From: Arthrobacter citreus
Lineage (GTDB): Bacteria; Actinomycetota; Actinomycetes; Actinomycetales; Micrococcaceae
DNA length: 64,000 bases
Reading direction: 5' to 3'
Assembly: GCF_009192745.1 (NCBI RefSeq)
Contig: NZ_VTFV01000002.1
Location: 1-64,000 of the forward strand
The notes beneath the pieces are model-generated. The model worked only from the letters and a program-made list of their open reading frames with translations. It did no database searches and was not told where the DNA came from. Shown one piece after another: positions 16,158 to 24,629 of this stretch. Made by a program: the position numbers and the translations under genes. Numbering within the stretch: the stretch's first letter is position 1; each line of letters begins with the position of its first letter.

Positions 16158-18355
16158 TGTCAGAACTCATTACCCCGGAATTGGTCACCCTGGACCAGGA
16201 CCTCGGCGGCACCCGGGAAACGGTCATCCGCCACCTGGCTGAAAAGGTGGTTGCCGCGGGCCGGGCAACCACGCTGGAAGAGCTGTTTGCCGATGCCATG
16301 GCCAGGGAACAGAAAACGGCCACCGGCGTCCCGGGCGGAATCGCCATTCCCCACTGCCGTTCCGCGGCGGTGACACAGGCTTCCCTGGCGATGGCCCGGC
16401 TGAAGCCTCCGGTGGATTGGGGAGCCAAGGACGGTCCGGCGGACATCGTGTTCTTCATTGCGGCGCCGGAGGGCGCGGACCAGGAGCATCTGCAGCTGCT
16501 GGCAAAGCTTGCACGGTCGCTGATCAAGAAGGACTTCACGGCGTCGCTGCGCAGCGCGGCGACGCCGCAGGCAATCGTCGAACTGGTAGACGGCGCCCTG
16601 GGCCTGGGACCGGTGCCGGAATCGGCCCAGCCCGGCGCTGCCGGCACTCCGGCGTCGGACGCCGCACCTGCAGGCTCCCCGCATGGCGCGTCCGGCGCCG
16701 CGGGTGCGGCCGCCGGCGGGACGGCAGCAGCGGCCTCAGGCGCACACCGCGGCGCCCACGCCGAGGACCGTACCGGCGAGCGCCGCACCGGCGAGGTGCA
16801 TGGCGGCAGCGGGACAGCGACGTCGGGCGACGCCCCCGCATCAGCGACAGGCCCCCGGCCTGAGCGCCTGGTGGCGGTGACCGCCTGTCCCACCGGCATT
16901 GCGCACACCTATATGGCTGCAGATTCCCTCGCTGCCGCCGCCGCGGAGCGCGGCATCGACCTGCAGGTTGAGACGCAGGGTTCCGCGGGCTCCACCCCGC
17001 TTGATCCCGAGGTGATCAGGAACGCGGATGCCGTGATTTTCGCCGTCGACGTCGATGTCCGGGACAAGGGCCGCTTTGCCGGCAAACCGCTGGTCAGCGG
17101 CCCGGTGAAGCGCGGCATTGACGAACCAGGCGTGATGATCGAGGAAGCCCTGGCCGCAGCCAAGGACCCCAATGCCCGGACGGTGTCCGGCGGCGGCGGG
17201 GGCGGGGAAGAACGCGCCTCCACTGGCGGGGAAAACTTCGGCGGCCAGCTGAAGCGGGCCCTGCTCACCGGCGTCAGTTACATGATTCCTTTCGTTGCCG
17301 GCGGCGGCCTCTTGATTGCCTTGGGCTTCCTGCTGGGCGGGTATGAACTTTCGCTCTCGAATGACGAGGGCGTCGCCAACGGCGACATCCTCCTGGACGG
17401 AACGGGTCTCTTCAACCTTCCCCCTGACGGACTGCTGGCATATTTGGGTGCCGTGTTCTGGAAGATCGGAAACATTTCGCTCGGGTTCCTGGTCCCGGCG
17501 CTGGCCGGCTACATCGCCTACGCGCTGGCGGACCGCCCCGGCATTGCCCCGGGATTCACTGCCGGCGCCGTCGCCCTGTACATGGACGCCGGGTTCCTCG
17601 GCGGGATCGCCGGAGGCCTGCTGGCCGGTTACGTCGCCATGTGGGTGGGCGGCTGGAAGGTTCCCAGCTGGCTCCGCGGGCTGATGCCAGTGGTCATCAT
17701 TCCGCTCATAGCCTCACTCATAGCCTCCGGCTTGCTGCTGCTGGTGCTGGGCGGGCCCATCGCGGCGCTGACCCTCGCCCTGAATGACTGGCTGTCCGGG
17801 CTCACCGGCGTCGCCGCCATTGGACTCGGCGTGATCCTGGGCCTGATGATGGGCGCGGACCTCGGCGGACCAATCAACAAGGTTGCCTACGCCTTCGCCG
17901 TCGCCGGCCTGGGCGAGGGAGCGTTCGACAACCAGGCTCCCTGGCAGATCATGGCCGCTGTGATGGCCGCAGGCATGGTCCCGCCGCTTGGCATGGCCCT
18001 GGCAACGGTCCTGGACAAGAGCCAGTTCTCCATGGCCCTGCGGGAGAACGGCAAGGCCGCCTGGCTGCTGGGGGCCGCGTTCATTTCCGAGGGCGCAATC
18101 CCGTTCGCCGCAGCGGATCCGCTTCGCGTCATCCCGTCCACCATGCTCGGCGGCGCGGTGGCCGGTGCCATCTGCATGGCCGCCGGAGTCACCTCGCAGG
18201 CCCCGCACGGCGGAATCTTCGTCTTCTTCGCCATTGGCAACGTTTTTATGTTCATCGTGGCCATCCTGGCCGGTATGGTCGTCAGCGCACTGGTCCTCGT
18301 TGGGCTCAAGCGGCTCACCGGATCGAAGAAGGCGGAGGAACCCGTTGTTGCCTAG
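16157..18355 (+). CDS. fruA: PTS fructose transporter subunit IIABC
   Basis: 732 residues with the three domains fused in the order IIA-IIB-IIC. IIA (1-150) has the phosphorylated His66 in IAIPHCRS. IIB (237-335) has Cys244 in VTACPTGIAH. IIC (about 365-725) has roughly eight to ten membrane helices. It takes up fructose and delivers fructose 1-phosphate. The IIA and IIB domains are joined by an unusually long, low-complexity Ala/Gly/Pro/His linker (about 152-234), and a glycine run precedes IIC. It overlaps fruK by one base and is followed by ptsI, which supplies its phosphate through HPr. Confidence 0.95.
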   Translation: MSELITPELVTLDQDLGGTRETVIRHLAEKVVAAGRATTLEELFADAMAREQKTATGVPGGIAIPHCRSAAVTQASLAMARLKPPVDWGAKDGPADIVFFIAAPEGADQEHLQLLAKLARSLIKKDFTASLRSAATPQAIVELVDGALGLGPVPESAQPGAAGTPASDAAPAGSPHGASGAAGAAAGGTAAAASGAHRGAHAEDRTGERRTGEVHGGSGTATSGDAPASATGPRPERLVAVTACPTGIAHTYMAADSLAAAAAERGIDLQVETQGSAGSTPLDPEVIRNADAVIFAVDVDVRDKGRFAGKPLVSGPVKRGIDEPGVMIEEALAAAKDPNARTVSGGGGGGEERASTGGENFGGQLKRALLTGVSYMIPFVAGGGLLIALGFLLGGYELSLSNDEGVANGDILLDGTGLFNLPPDGLLAYLGAVFWKIGNISLGFLVPALAGYIAYALADRPGIAPGFTAGAVALYMDAGFLGGIAGGLLAGYVAMWVGGWKVPSWLRGLMPVVIIPLIASLIASGLLLLVLGGPIAALTLALNDWLSGLTGVAAIGLGVILGLMMGADLGGPINKVAYAFAVAGLGEGAFDNQAPWQIMAAVMAAGMVPPLGMALATVLDKSQFSMALRENGKAAWLLGAAFISEGAIPFAAADPLRVIPSTMLGGAVAGAICMAAGVTSQAPHGGIFVFFAIGNVFMFIVAILAGMVVSALVLVGLKRLTGSKKAEEPVVA

Positions 18356-18388
18356 GAATCCGGTTTTGGTTTACAGGAAGGTTCAGTG

Positions 18389-20083
18389 ATGCGCACCATC
18401 AAGGGAATCGGAGTCAGTCCCGGCCGGGTCCTTGGGCCTTCTCTCCGGATGCCTCCGCCCGTTCCAGAGCCCGACGCCGACTCCAAGTACGCACCGGAGA
18501 GCTCCGTCGACCAGGAAAAGGCCCGCTTGAAGGACGCCGCGGATGCCGTGCGGGAGGACCTCTTACACCGCTCCTCCGTTGCTTCGGGCGACGCAAAGGC
18601 GGTCCTGGACGCAACGGCGATGATGGCTACGGATCCCATGCTGCTCAAGGCTGCCGGCAAGCACATCAACCAGGGCATGGCAGCGGACCGGGCGGTGTGG
18701 GAAGCCGGGCTGGAAGTAGCGGCAATGCTGCAGGGCCTGGGCGGGTACATGGCCGAACGTACGCAGGACGTCCTGGACGTCCGCTCACGCATCGTGGCGC
18801 AGCTGGACGGCCTGCCCGCACCCGGCATTCCGGCGTCGGACGTTCCGTTTATCCTCACAGCGGAGGAACTGGCACCGGCCGACACCGCAACGCTGGATCC
18901 GTCCCTCGTGATCGGGCTGGTTACCAGCGGCGGCGGCCCGCAGTCCCACACGGCCATCCTGGCCCGTTCCCTGGGCCTGCCCGCCGTGGTAGGTGCCGCC
19001 AGCGCGGATTCAATTGCTGACGGCACGGAAGTCTATCTGGACGGCGGAACCGGAACAGTGGTGGTGAACCCCGGCGTCGCCGAGCGCGAAGCCGCACAGA
19101 AATACGCCGCCCGCTCCTCACTTCCGGCCTTCAACGGCGTGGGCAGCACCTCTGACGGCCATCGGGTGCCGCTGCTGGCCAACGTCGGGTCCGGCAAGGA
19201 CGCCGAGGCAGCCGCTGCGGCCGGCGCGGAAGGCGTGGGACTGCTGCGCACCGAGTTCTGCTTTTTGGGCCGGGACTCCGAACCCAGCATGCAGGAACAG
19301 GTAGCAGCCTACGGAGCGGTCTTTGATGCCTTCCCCGGCCGGAAAGTGGTGGTACGGACGCTCGACGCCGGTGCGGACAAGCCGCTGCCGTTCCTCACTG
19401 ACAAAAGCGAACCCAATCCGGCGCTGGGCGTGCGCGGCTTCCGCACCGACCGGTCGGCTCCCGGCGTCCTGGCCCGCCAGCTGGAAGCGATCGCTGACGC
19501 CGCCGGCTCACACGACTGCGACGTCTGGGTCATGGCCCCCATGATCTCCACCGCCGACGAGGCGTCCGACTTTGCCGTAATGTGCGCCGCCGCCGGCCTG
19601 GCGACGCCGGGGGTGATGATCGAGGTGCCCGCTGCGGCCATCAAGGCCGAGGCCGTGCTGTCCAAGGTGAAGTTCGCTTCGCTGGGCACCAACGACCTCA
19701 CGCAGTACACCATGGCAGCTGACCGGCAGCTGGGAACCCTGGCGTCCCTGAACGACCCGTGGCAGCCTGCCGTGCTGCAGCTGATTGCCATGACGGTCCA
19801 GGGCGGCGCGCTAGCCGGTGCGGCTGACAGCGTGCCCCGCAATGTTGGCGTATGCGGTGAGGCTGCCGCGGACCCTGCCCTCGCCGTCGTGCTGACCGGA
19901 CTCGGCGTGAATACCCTGTCCATGACTCCGCGGGCGCTGTCCACCGTGGGCGCGGTGCTTTCCTCCGTGACCCTCGCCGAGGCCCAGGCGCTTGCCGGAA
20001 CCGCACTGGTGGCCAGGACCGCTGCCGAAGCCCGGACCCAGGTCCGCAGCCAGCTCCCCATCCTTGAACAGCTTGGCCTCTAG
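18389..20083 (+). CDS. ptsI: PTS enzyme I, phosphoenolpyruvate-protein phosphotransferase
   Basis: 564 residues. The N-terminal phosphohistidine domain has His187 in GGGPQSHTAILARSLGLPA, and the C-terminal TIM-barrel has the PEP-site segments LLRTEFCFL, GTNDLTQYTMAADR and VCGEAAADP with the conserved Cys. It transfers phosphate from phosphoenolpyruvate to HPr. The ATG at 18389 has AGGAAGG six bases before it; a GTG one codon upstream is less likely. It lies 33 bases after fruA and 39 before ptsH, so the locus carries a full phosphorelay for fructose and, by HPr, for the dihydroxyacetone kinase at 37-39 kb. Confidence 0.96.
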   Translation: MRTIKGIGVSPGRVLGPSLRMPPPVPEPDADSKYAPESSVDQEKARLKDAADAVREDLLHRSSVASGDAKAVLDATAMMATDPMLLKAAGKHINQGMAADRAVWEAGLEVAAMLQGLGGYMAERTQDVLDVRSRIVAQLDGLPAPGIPASDVPFILTAEELAPADTATLDPSLVIGLVTSGGGPQSHTAILARSLGLPAVVGAASADSIADGTEVYLDGGTGTVVVNPGVAEREAAQKYAARSSLPAFNGVGSTSDGHRVPLLANVGSGKDAEAAAAAGAEGVGLLRTEFCFLGRDSEPSMQEQVAAYGAVFDAFPGRKVVVRTLDAGADKPLPFLTDKSEPNPALGVRGFRTDRSAPGVLARQLEAIADAAGSHDCDVWVMAPMISTADEASDFAVMCAAAGLATPGVMIEVPAAAIKAEAVLSKVKFASLGTNDLTQYTMAADRQLGTLASLNDPWQPAVLQLIAMTVQGGALAGAADSVPRNVGVCGEAAADPALAVVLTGLGVNTLSMTPRALSTVGAVLSSVTLAEAQALAGTALVARTAAEARTQVRSQLPILEQLGL

Positions 20084-20122
20084 CGAGGCCGGCAGAACAC
20101 CAACCCGGAAGGAAGAACCCCG

Positions 20123-20401
20123 ATGCCAGAACGCGAAGCCACCATAGCCAGCAGGGTTGGCCTGCACGCCCGCCCTGCCTCCCTCTTCGCCGAAGCGGCT
20201 GCCGCTCAGCCGGTGGAAGTGACCATAGCGATGCAGGGTGAGCCCGCCGAAGAAGCACTGGATGCCTCAAGCATGCTCTCGCTCATGAGCCTTGGTGCCT
20301 CCCACGGAGACGTGGTGGTCCTGCGTGCCGAAGGCGACGGCGCGGACGCCGCATTGGATGCGCTGGTGAAAATCCTCGAAACCGACCTCGACGCGACCTA
20401 G
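20123..20401 (+). CDS. ptsH: Phosphocarrier protein HPr
   Basis: 92 residues. His15 in RVGLHARPAS is the phosphorylation site used by enzyme I. The region ALDASSMLSLMSLG corresponds to the regulatory Ser46 loop of Gram-positive HPr, with serines at 49-50, though no HPr kinase gene is in the window. AAGGAAG lies seven bases before the ATG. Last gene of the fructose operon, followed by a hairpin. Confidence 0.96.
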   Translation: MPEREATIASRVGLHARPASLFAEAAAAQPVEVTIAMQGEPAEEALDASSMLSLMSLGASHGDVVVLRAEGDGADAALDALVKILETDLDAT

Positions 20402-20446
20402 GAACAGGGTGCCCCGGCCGCCATTCCATAAGGACCCGGAACAAAG

Positions 20447-20477
20447 CGAAGCCAGCGGCCAATGGCCGCTGGCTTCG
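20447..20477. terminator. Hairpin after the fructose PTS operon
   Basis: CGAAGCCAGCGGCC pairs perfectly with GGCCGCTGGCTTCG around a three-base loop. The T-run is poor, but the place 45 bases after ptsH fits a terminator. Confidence 0.75.
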
Positions 20478-20577
20478 ATAGCAACTTCACGCTGACCCCC
20501 CACAGGCAGCGGACGTTACATATTCATTAGTCTGGCACAGGGTCATGAATTTGTGAACGAATCCAGTGATTTTCAAC

Positions 20578-21315
20578 TCACATTTTTGTAACGTTCTGCA
20601 GGCCTGCAGCCCCCGTGGGGCGGCGCATCTGCCGCCGGTGCGACATCCACATGACGGCAAGGCCGAGAGTCACCAGGATGACCGCGGAAAACGGGAGCAG
20701 CAGCATAAAGACTCCGATGTCTGCAACCAGGGTGAGCGCGGTGAACAGCACCACCACCGCCAGGCCCGTGCCGAAGAGGCCCGACCCCACGCGGTGCGGC
20801 ATCCGGTATCGGGAGTTCCTTGCGGCAGCGAGCGCCGGCGCGCAGACGCAGGCTGCTACATAGGCGGGATACATCCTCCCGAGCATCCCGTACACCTCAA
20901 CGGTCACCTGGTCGTTGTAGTCCAGCAGCCCCGTCGAGGTAACAGGGATGTCGCTGGCGGCAAAGAACCCGGCTGTCAGCACAACGGTGAGCCCAAGGAC
21001 AGCAAGTCCAACCGGCCCGACGATGAGGCGGCGCGCCCAGTCGGCGCCGAAGGCTGCTGCGCCGCGCACACCCAGGATCACGAAGACCCCGTACAGCGAA
21101 TAACGCAGCAGCAGGTTCGCGAGGTTGAATCCACCCAGCAGCGGATCAATGAAGTCGTAGATCACTGACAGGCTCAGGCCGGTGGAGACGGCTATGAGCA
21201 CCATGCAGAAAAAGATGCTGCGGTTGCGGCCGCGGATGGCGTCCGGCAGCCGGAACAGCGCAAAAAGGGAACTCAGCGCGAACGCCGATACCTGTACGGC
21301 GAATCCTGCGGTCAT
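20578..21315 (-). CDS. Seven-helix membrane protein paired with HTH regulator
   Basis: 245 residues with about seven predicted membrane helices, a short N-terminal outside part and a basic C-terminal tail (MSHRRQMRRPTG). It recalls the MAB_1171c-type membrane proteins of actinobacteria, but I cannot assign a family firmly. The helix 1-2 loop is basic (RGRNRS), helix 3 starts after FIDPLLGGFNLANLLLRY. Its ATG overlaps the stop of the upstream HTH gene by four bases (ATGA), so the two products are made together. No catalytic motif was seen; a sensor or receptor role is inference only. Confidence 0.6.
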   Translation of the reverse strand: MTAGFAVQVSAFALSSLFALFRLPDAIRGRNRSIFFCMVLIAVSTGLSLSVIYDFIDPLLGGFNLANLLLRYSLYGVFVILGVRGAAAFGADWARRLIVGPVGLAVLGLTVVLTAGFFAASDIPVTSTGLLDYNDQVTVEVYGMLGRMYPAYVAACVCAPALAAARNSRYRMPHRVGSGLFGTGLAVVVLFTALTLVADIGVFMLLLPFSAVILVTLGLAVMWMSHRRQMRRPTGAAGLQNVTKM

Positions 21316-22040
21316 CCCAAATTCTCCAAGAGTGCGTGGTCGTACTTTTCGTCTTGTTCGCGTTTGCGCAGCACCTTGGCCAGCGCATCCAGCCTGTCCC
21401 TGGCGAGTGAGACAAGTTCAGCGTCGGTGAGTGCAGCCAGGGCCTCTTCACGGCCCGTGGGCGGCCAGCCGCCCTCATCGGGTTCCAGCACGCCGGTAAC
21501 CACCAGCCCGCTGGTCAGGGATACGCCCGCCTGGCGTGCGGCCTCGACGGCGAGCTTCGTAGCCAGGCGTCCCGCCGTCAGCTGGGCGGAAATGTTCTGG
21601 GGAGCGATTCCCGTGGCCGCTGAGAGCGCGAGGCGCAGGTCCCCGGGATCCACGGCGTCGAACCAGGGCCGCACCGCTATTGATTCGGCATACCCTGCCA
21701 CCCTGGGGACGGCCGGATGCTCTTGGTCGGCACCCGCCCTGGCCAGGAGGTACTCCAGGATGCACTGGTAGGGAACCTGGCTGATGAGCTCGGCGGGGGT
21801 AGGGGCGCGGCGGCCTTCGGCCAGCCCGTGGAATCCGTCGAATTCGGAAAGCACGGCCACTGGATCCTGCCCGTAGGCCCGGGCCACGCGGACCACGGTT
21901 GCCACGGCCACGTTTCCCCGCACCAGCTGCTGGGCCAGGGTTGAGCGCTTGATGCCCGTCCTGCGGCACAGATCCGCGGTGGATTCATTGGGAGCAACAC
22001 GGGTCCGCCAGTTCTGGAAGGCCTTAGCGGACACCCCCAT
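21312..22040 (-). CDS. Helix-turn-helix transcriptional regulator
   Basis: 242 residues from the ATG at 22040, which has a G-run five bases upstream; the frame is open further to 22151 without a start signal. The N-terminus (about 1-65) is an XRE-type HTH: STADLCRRTGIKRSTLAQQL is the two-helix core. A second helix-turn-helix-like stretch, LALSAATGIAPQNISAQL, occurs near residue 140. The rest is helical and charged. It overlaps the membrane-protein gene, so it probably either regulates it or responds to it. A TATACT box upstream gives a likely promoter. Confidence 0.7.
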   Translation of the reverse strand: MGVSAKAFQNWRTRVAPNESTADLCRRTGIKRSTLAQQLVRGNVAVATVVRVARAYGQDPVAVLSEFDGFHGLAEGRRAPTPAELISQVPYQCILEYLLARAGADQEHPAVPRVAGYAESIAVRPWFDAVDPGDLRLALSAATGIAPQNISAQLTAGRLATKLAVEAARQAGVSLTSGLVVTGVLEPDEGGWPPTGREEALAALTDAELVSLARDRLDALAKVLRKREQDEKYDHALLENLG

Positions 22041-22083
22041 TTGACCCCCGTAGCTGCTCGATTGGATTCCCTGCGACCGGATC

Positions 22084-22089
22084 AGTATA
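22084..22089 (-). promoter_or_regulatory. Candidate -10 box (TATACT) of the HTH/membrane pair
   Basis: TATACT, five of six bases of the consensus -10, lies about 44 bases before the HTH gene start and sits in the 8-base palindrome AGTATACT. No good -35 is seen at 16-18 bases. Confidence 0.4.
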
Positions 22090-22205
22090 CTTCTAGCACT
22101 GGCTCCCCCCTCTGCGTTCCCCCCATATGCAGAGGCGGGAGCCAGCTCCAATTAACACGAGTAACGGTAATTAGCCGCGCGCCGATTAAGGCCAGCCCGG
22201 CCTGG

Positions 22206-22787
22206 CTACCCGGCCCGCCGCCTGGCAGCTTCCCTGGCACGCTCCCAGGCAGCTTCAAGATCGCCCACCGCGCTGCCGTAGCGCTCCACTGCCGCATCGT
22301 CCGCTGCGTCCGACCCGGCGGCTTCGTGCGCCTCCGTGGCCTCCCGCGCAGCGCGGGCCAGCTGGCTTGTTTCTTTTTCGCGCACGTCCGTCAGTCCCGG
22401 GAACTCCGCGCCCTTCCAAGGGTCAAGTTCGTACGAACCCCATTCCAGCAGGACGGCTTCACGCCGCCGGGCGAGGGATTCAAGGCGGCGGCGCCGAAGT
22501 TTCTCCACCCGCGCACGCTTTCTGGCCCGGTGCCGGCGGTCCACCCAGTACCAGGCGCCGGCGGACCCGCCCAGGGCCAGGAGGCCGACCACCGCCCCGG
22601 CACCCGGGGCGGCGAGTGAAGCCCAGGCAATCGCCGCGACAACGGCCAGTCCGCCGGTCAGGCTCACCCAAAAGAGCCGCTCTCCATCCTCGCGGCGAAG
22701 GGCCGAGTCGAGCCCCGGGGCTGTAAGCCCTATAGCGGCAGCGGCCAGAAGGAGGGCAGGCAGGCCTGCCAGAAAGCCTGAATCCAC
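22206..22787 (-). CDS. Small membrane protein with charged coiled-coil tail
   Basis: 193 residues from the GTG at 22787, chosen because a perfect AGGAGG lies seven bases before it; the ATG at 22823 has no ribosome site. Two or three hydrophobic helices (about 5-20, 38-58, 60-75) are followed by a very basic stretch (RRHRARKRARVEKLRRRRLE) and then an acidic, alanine-rich region that could form a coiled coil. I do not recognise the family. It lies between the HTH gene and the divergent haem-oxygenase-like gene. Confidence 0.6.
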   Translation of the reverse strand: MDSGFLAGLPALLLAAAAIGLTAPGLDSALRREDGERLFWVSLTGGLAVVAAIAWASLAAPGAGAVVGLLALGGSAGAWYWVDRRHRARKRARVEKLRRRRLESLARRREAVLLEWGSYELDPWKGAEFPGLTDVREKETSQLARAAREATEAHEAAGSDAADDAAVERYGSAVGDLEAAWERAREAARRRAG

Positions 22788-22932
22788 GCGTTGGCCTCCT
22801 CTCCGTGCGGCTCGAGGCGACATGCGGCAGCTACATCACCAAAATCTACCAAGTATGCTGATAAACAATGTTTTCCGCCGAGGTATTCGGAAGACTCAAG
22901 CATTGCACGACGCCTCACAGCTAAGGAATGAC

Positions 22933-24018
22933 ATGTTGGTACCTGCCCCGCGCGGTGAACTCACCTCCGCGCTCCTGACCGTGCTGCATGAGGGTCCGCA
23001 GGCGGCTGCCGAACAGTACGGGAAGCTCGACGGCGCCGCCGACCGGATCCTCGCCGGCTCAACGGACGTTCTGCGTGACGATGACCTGCAGCTGGCCCTC
23101 TTCCTCCTGTACGAGCTCCACTACAGCGGACTGGACGGCATCGACCCGGACCTGGAATGGCAGCCGGAACTCATCCGGGTGCGCAGGAAGCTGGAGGCAG
23201 CTTTCGAAACCGCCCTCCGGCAGGCCGTTCCAGTCCCCGACGCTCCCTCCCCCGTCGCGGAAGACGTAGCCCAGGCGCTGTTCACGCTGGCTGCTGACGA
23301 CGACGGCCCCAGCGTGTCCCGTTTTATCGCCAGGCACGCCACCGAAGACCAGCTTCGGGAATTCCTGGTGCTGCGCTCGGTGTACCAGCTCCGTGAAGCC
23401 GACCCGCACAGCTGGGCGATCCCCCGCCTGGCCGTGGGACGGGCAAAGGCTGCCCTGGTGGAAATCCAGGCTGACGAGTACGGCGGCGGACGCCCGGAAC
23501 GGATGCACTCCGCACTGTTTGCCCGCACCATGGAAGGGCTTGGGCTGGACACCGCCTACGGACGCTACCTGGACCGCATTCCGGCGCTGGTGCTCGCCTC
23601 CTCCAACGCCATGTCCCTCTTCGGGTTGAACCGCCGCCTCAGGGGCTGCATCGCCGGGCACCTCGCAGCCTTTGAAATGACCTCATCGATCCCGAATTCC
23701 TTCTACGCCCGCGGCTTCAAGCGCGCCGGCTACGGACCGGAGGTCACCTTCTACTTTGATGAGCACGTTGAGGCGGATGCGGTGCACGAACAGATCGCCG
23801 CCCGGGATCTCGCGGGAGGGCTGGCAGAGGCTGAACCCCACCTGCTGGAAGACATCCTCTTTGGCGCCGCTACCGTCCTCACGCTCGATGCCCTGCAGGG
23901 CGCGGAACAGCTGGAGGCATGGAAGCAGGGCCGGAGCGCCCTCCGGGAGGATTCGCCGCCCCGCGCGGACGCCCAGGCGCTGGACGCCGCAGCAGCGGCC
24001 GCAGGAGTGATGGCATGA
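22933..24018 (+). CDS. Iron-containing redox enzyme family (haem-oxygenase-like fold) protein
   Basis: About 361 residues from the ATG at 22933, with AAGGA six bases before it; longer readings of this frame overlap the divergent gene and are rejected. The sequence fits the haem-oxygenase-like diiron family (PF14518 type): ELHYSGLDGIDPDLEW near residue 62, a conserved Glu/His-rich helix EIQADEYGGGRPERMHSALF (about 177-196), and FYFDEHVEADAVHEQ (about 275-289). The spaced Glu, Asp and His residues are the likely metal ligands. Substrate unknown. Its stop overlaps the next ATG (ATGA), tying it to the CDGSH protein. Confidence 0.75.
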   Translation: MLVPAPRGELTSALLTVLHEGPQAAAEQYGKLDGAADRILAGSTDVLRDDDLQLALFLLYELHYSGLDGIDPDLEWQPELIRVRRKLEAAFETALRQAVPVPDAPSPVAEDVAQALFTLAADDDGPSVSRFIARHATEDQLREFLVLRSVYQLREADPHSWAIPRLAVGRAKAALVEIQADEYGGGRPERMHSALFARTMEGLGLDTAYGRYLDRIPALVLASSNAMSLFGLNRRLRGCIAGHLAAFEMTSSIPNSFYARGFKRAGYGPEVTFYFDEHVEADAVHEQIAARDLAGGLAEAEPHLLEDILFGAATVLTLDALQGAEQLEAWKQGRSALREDSPPRADAQALDAAAAAAGVMA

Positions 24019-24296
24019 GCATCCTGCCCGCCGCCGGCGCGGACGAAGTGTCCGTACCCGGTTCCGAAGTTACCGTCGTGCCGTCCGCTGATGCCCGGGA
24101 ATCAGAACCGTTCGCGGTTACGGAGTGTCCGGGTGGACCGTTGCTGGTGCGGGGCGACTTCGAAATCACGGACAGCAGCGGCAACGAGGTGCCAAAGAAC
24201 CGGGAGACGGTTGCCCTTTGCCGCTGTGCCGGATCACGGATCAAGCCCTGGTGCGACGGTACGCACAAACTGCTTCGGCGGGCATCGGAAAACTGA
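24015..24296 (+). CDS. CDGSH iron-sulfur domain protein
   Basis: 93 residues. The C-terminal half has Cys69, Cys71, Cys80 and His84 in CRCAGSRIKPWCDGTHK, exactly the C-X-C-X2-S-X3-P-X-C-D-G-T-H pattern that binds a [2Fe-2S] cluster with one histidine ligand, as in mitoNEET. The N-terminal third is acidic and probably disordered. The ATG overlaps the stop of the haem-oxygenase-like gene by four bases. It may pass electrons to, or receive a cluster from, that partner; this is inference from coupling. A hairpin terminator follows. Confidence 0.88.
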   Translation: MSILPAAGADEVSVPGSEVTVVPSADARESEPFAVTECPGGPLLVRGDFEITDSSGNEVPKNRETVALCRCAGSRIKPWCDGTHKLLRRASEN

Positions 24297-24333
24297 CGGC
24301 GCCTCGCGCCTCGCCAAACAGCTTCGGACAGCA

Positions 24334-24367
24334 GAACACCCCGGCTCCATAAGGAACCGGGGTGTTC
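24334..24367. terminator. Rho-independent terminator after CDGSH gene
   Basis: GAACACCCCGG pairs with CCGGGGTGTTC around a 12-base loop, and the sequence TCGCTTTT follows. It separates the CDGSH gene from the convergent tRNA. Confidence 0.85.
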
Positions 24368-24385
24368 TCGCTTTTCAGCGGCGGG

Positions 24386-24458
24386 TGGGCCCTGTGGGGC
24401 TCGAACCCACGACCCACGGATTAAAAGTCCGATGCTCTACCAACTGAGCTAAAGGCCC
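24386..24458 (-). tRNA. tRNA-Lys (anticodon UUU)
   Basis: The reverse strand folds into a full cloverleaf of 73 bases: acceptor GGGCCTT with AGGGCCC, D-arm GCTCAGTTGGTAGAGC, anticodon loop CTTTTAA with anticodon TTT, variable loop, and T-arm GTGGG-TTCGAGC-CCCAC. CCA is not encoded. It is the only tRNA gene in the window and stands alone. Confidence 0.96.
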
Positions 24459-24629
24459 CCCATCGATACGGCGGCAGCAGAGCCACCCCATCGACTTTTC
24501 CACTTTATCGCACCCCTTGGTAATCGTGGAAACCCTCCCCGGGGCGATAATCAACCCCTGCCCGCGAAGTGGATTCCACCTGTGGAAAACGGCTTCGATT
24601 CCGAAGACCGGCGGGAGTATTCTCAAGAC

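Noticed and set aside
22336-22932. Long N-terminal extension of the haem-oxygenase-like frame
   Set aside because: It would overlap the divergent membrane-protein gene, has low-complexity Arg/Ala content, and a good start with AAGGA exists at 22933.
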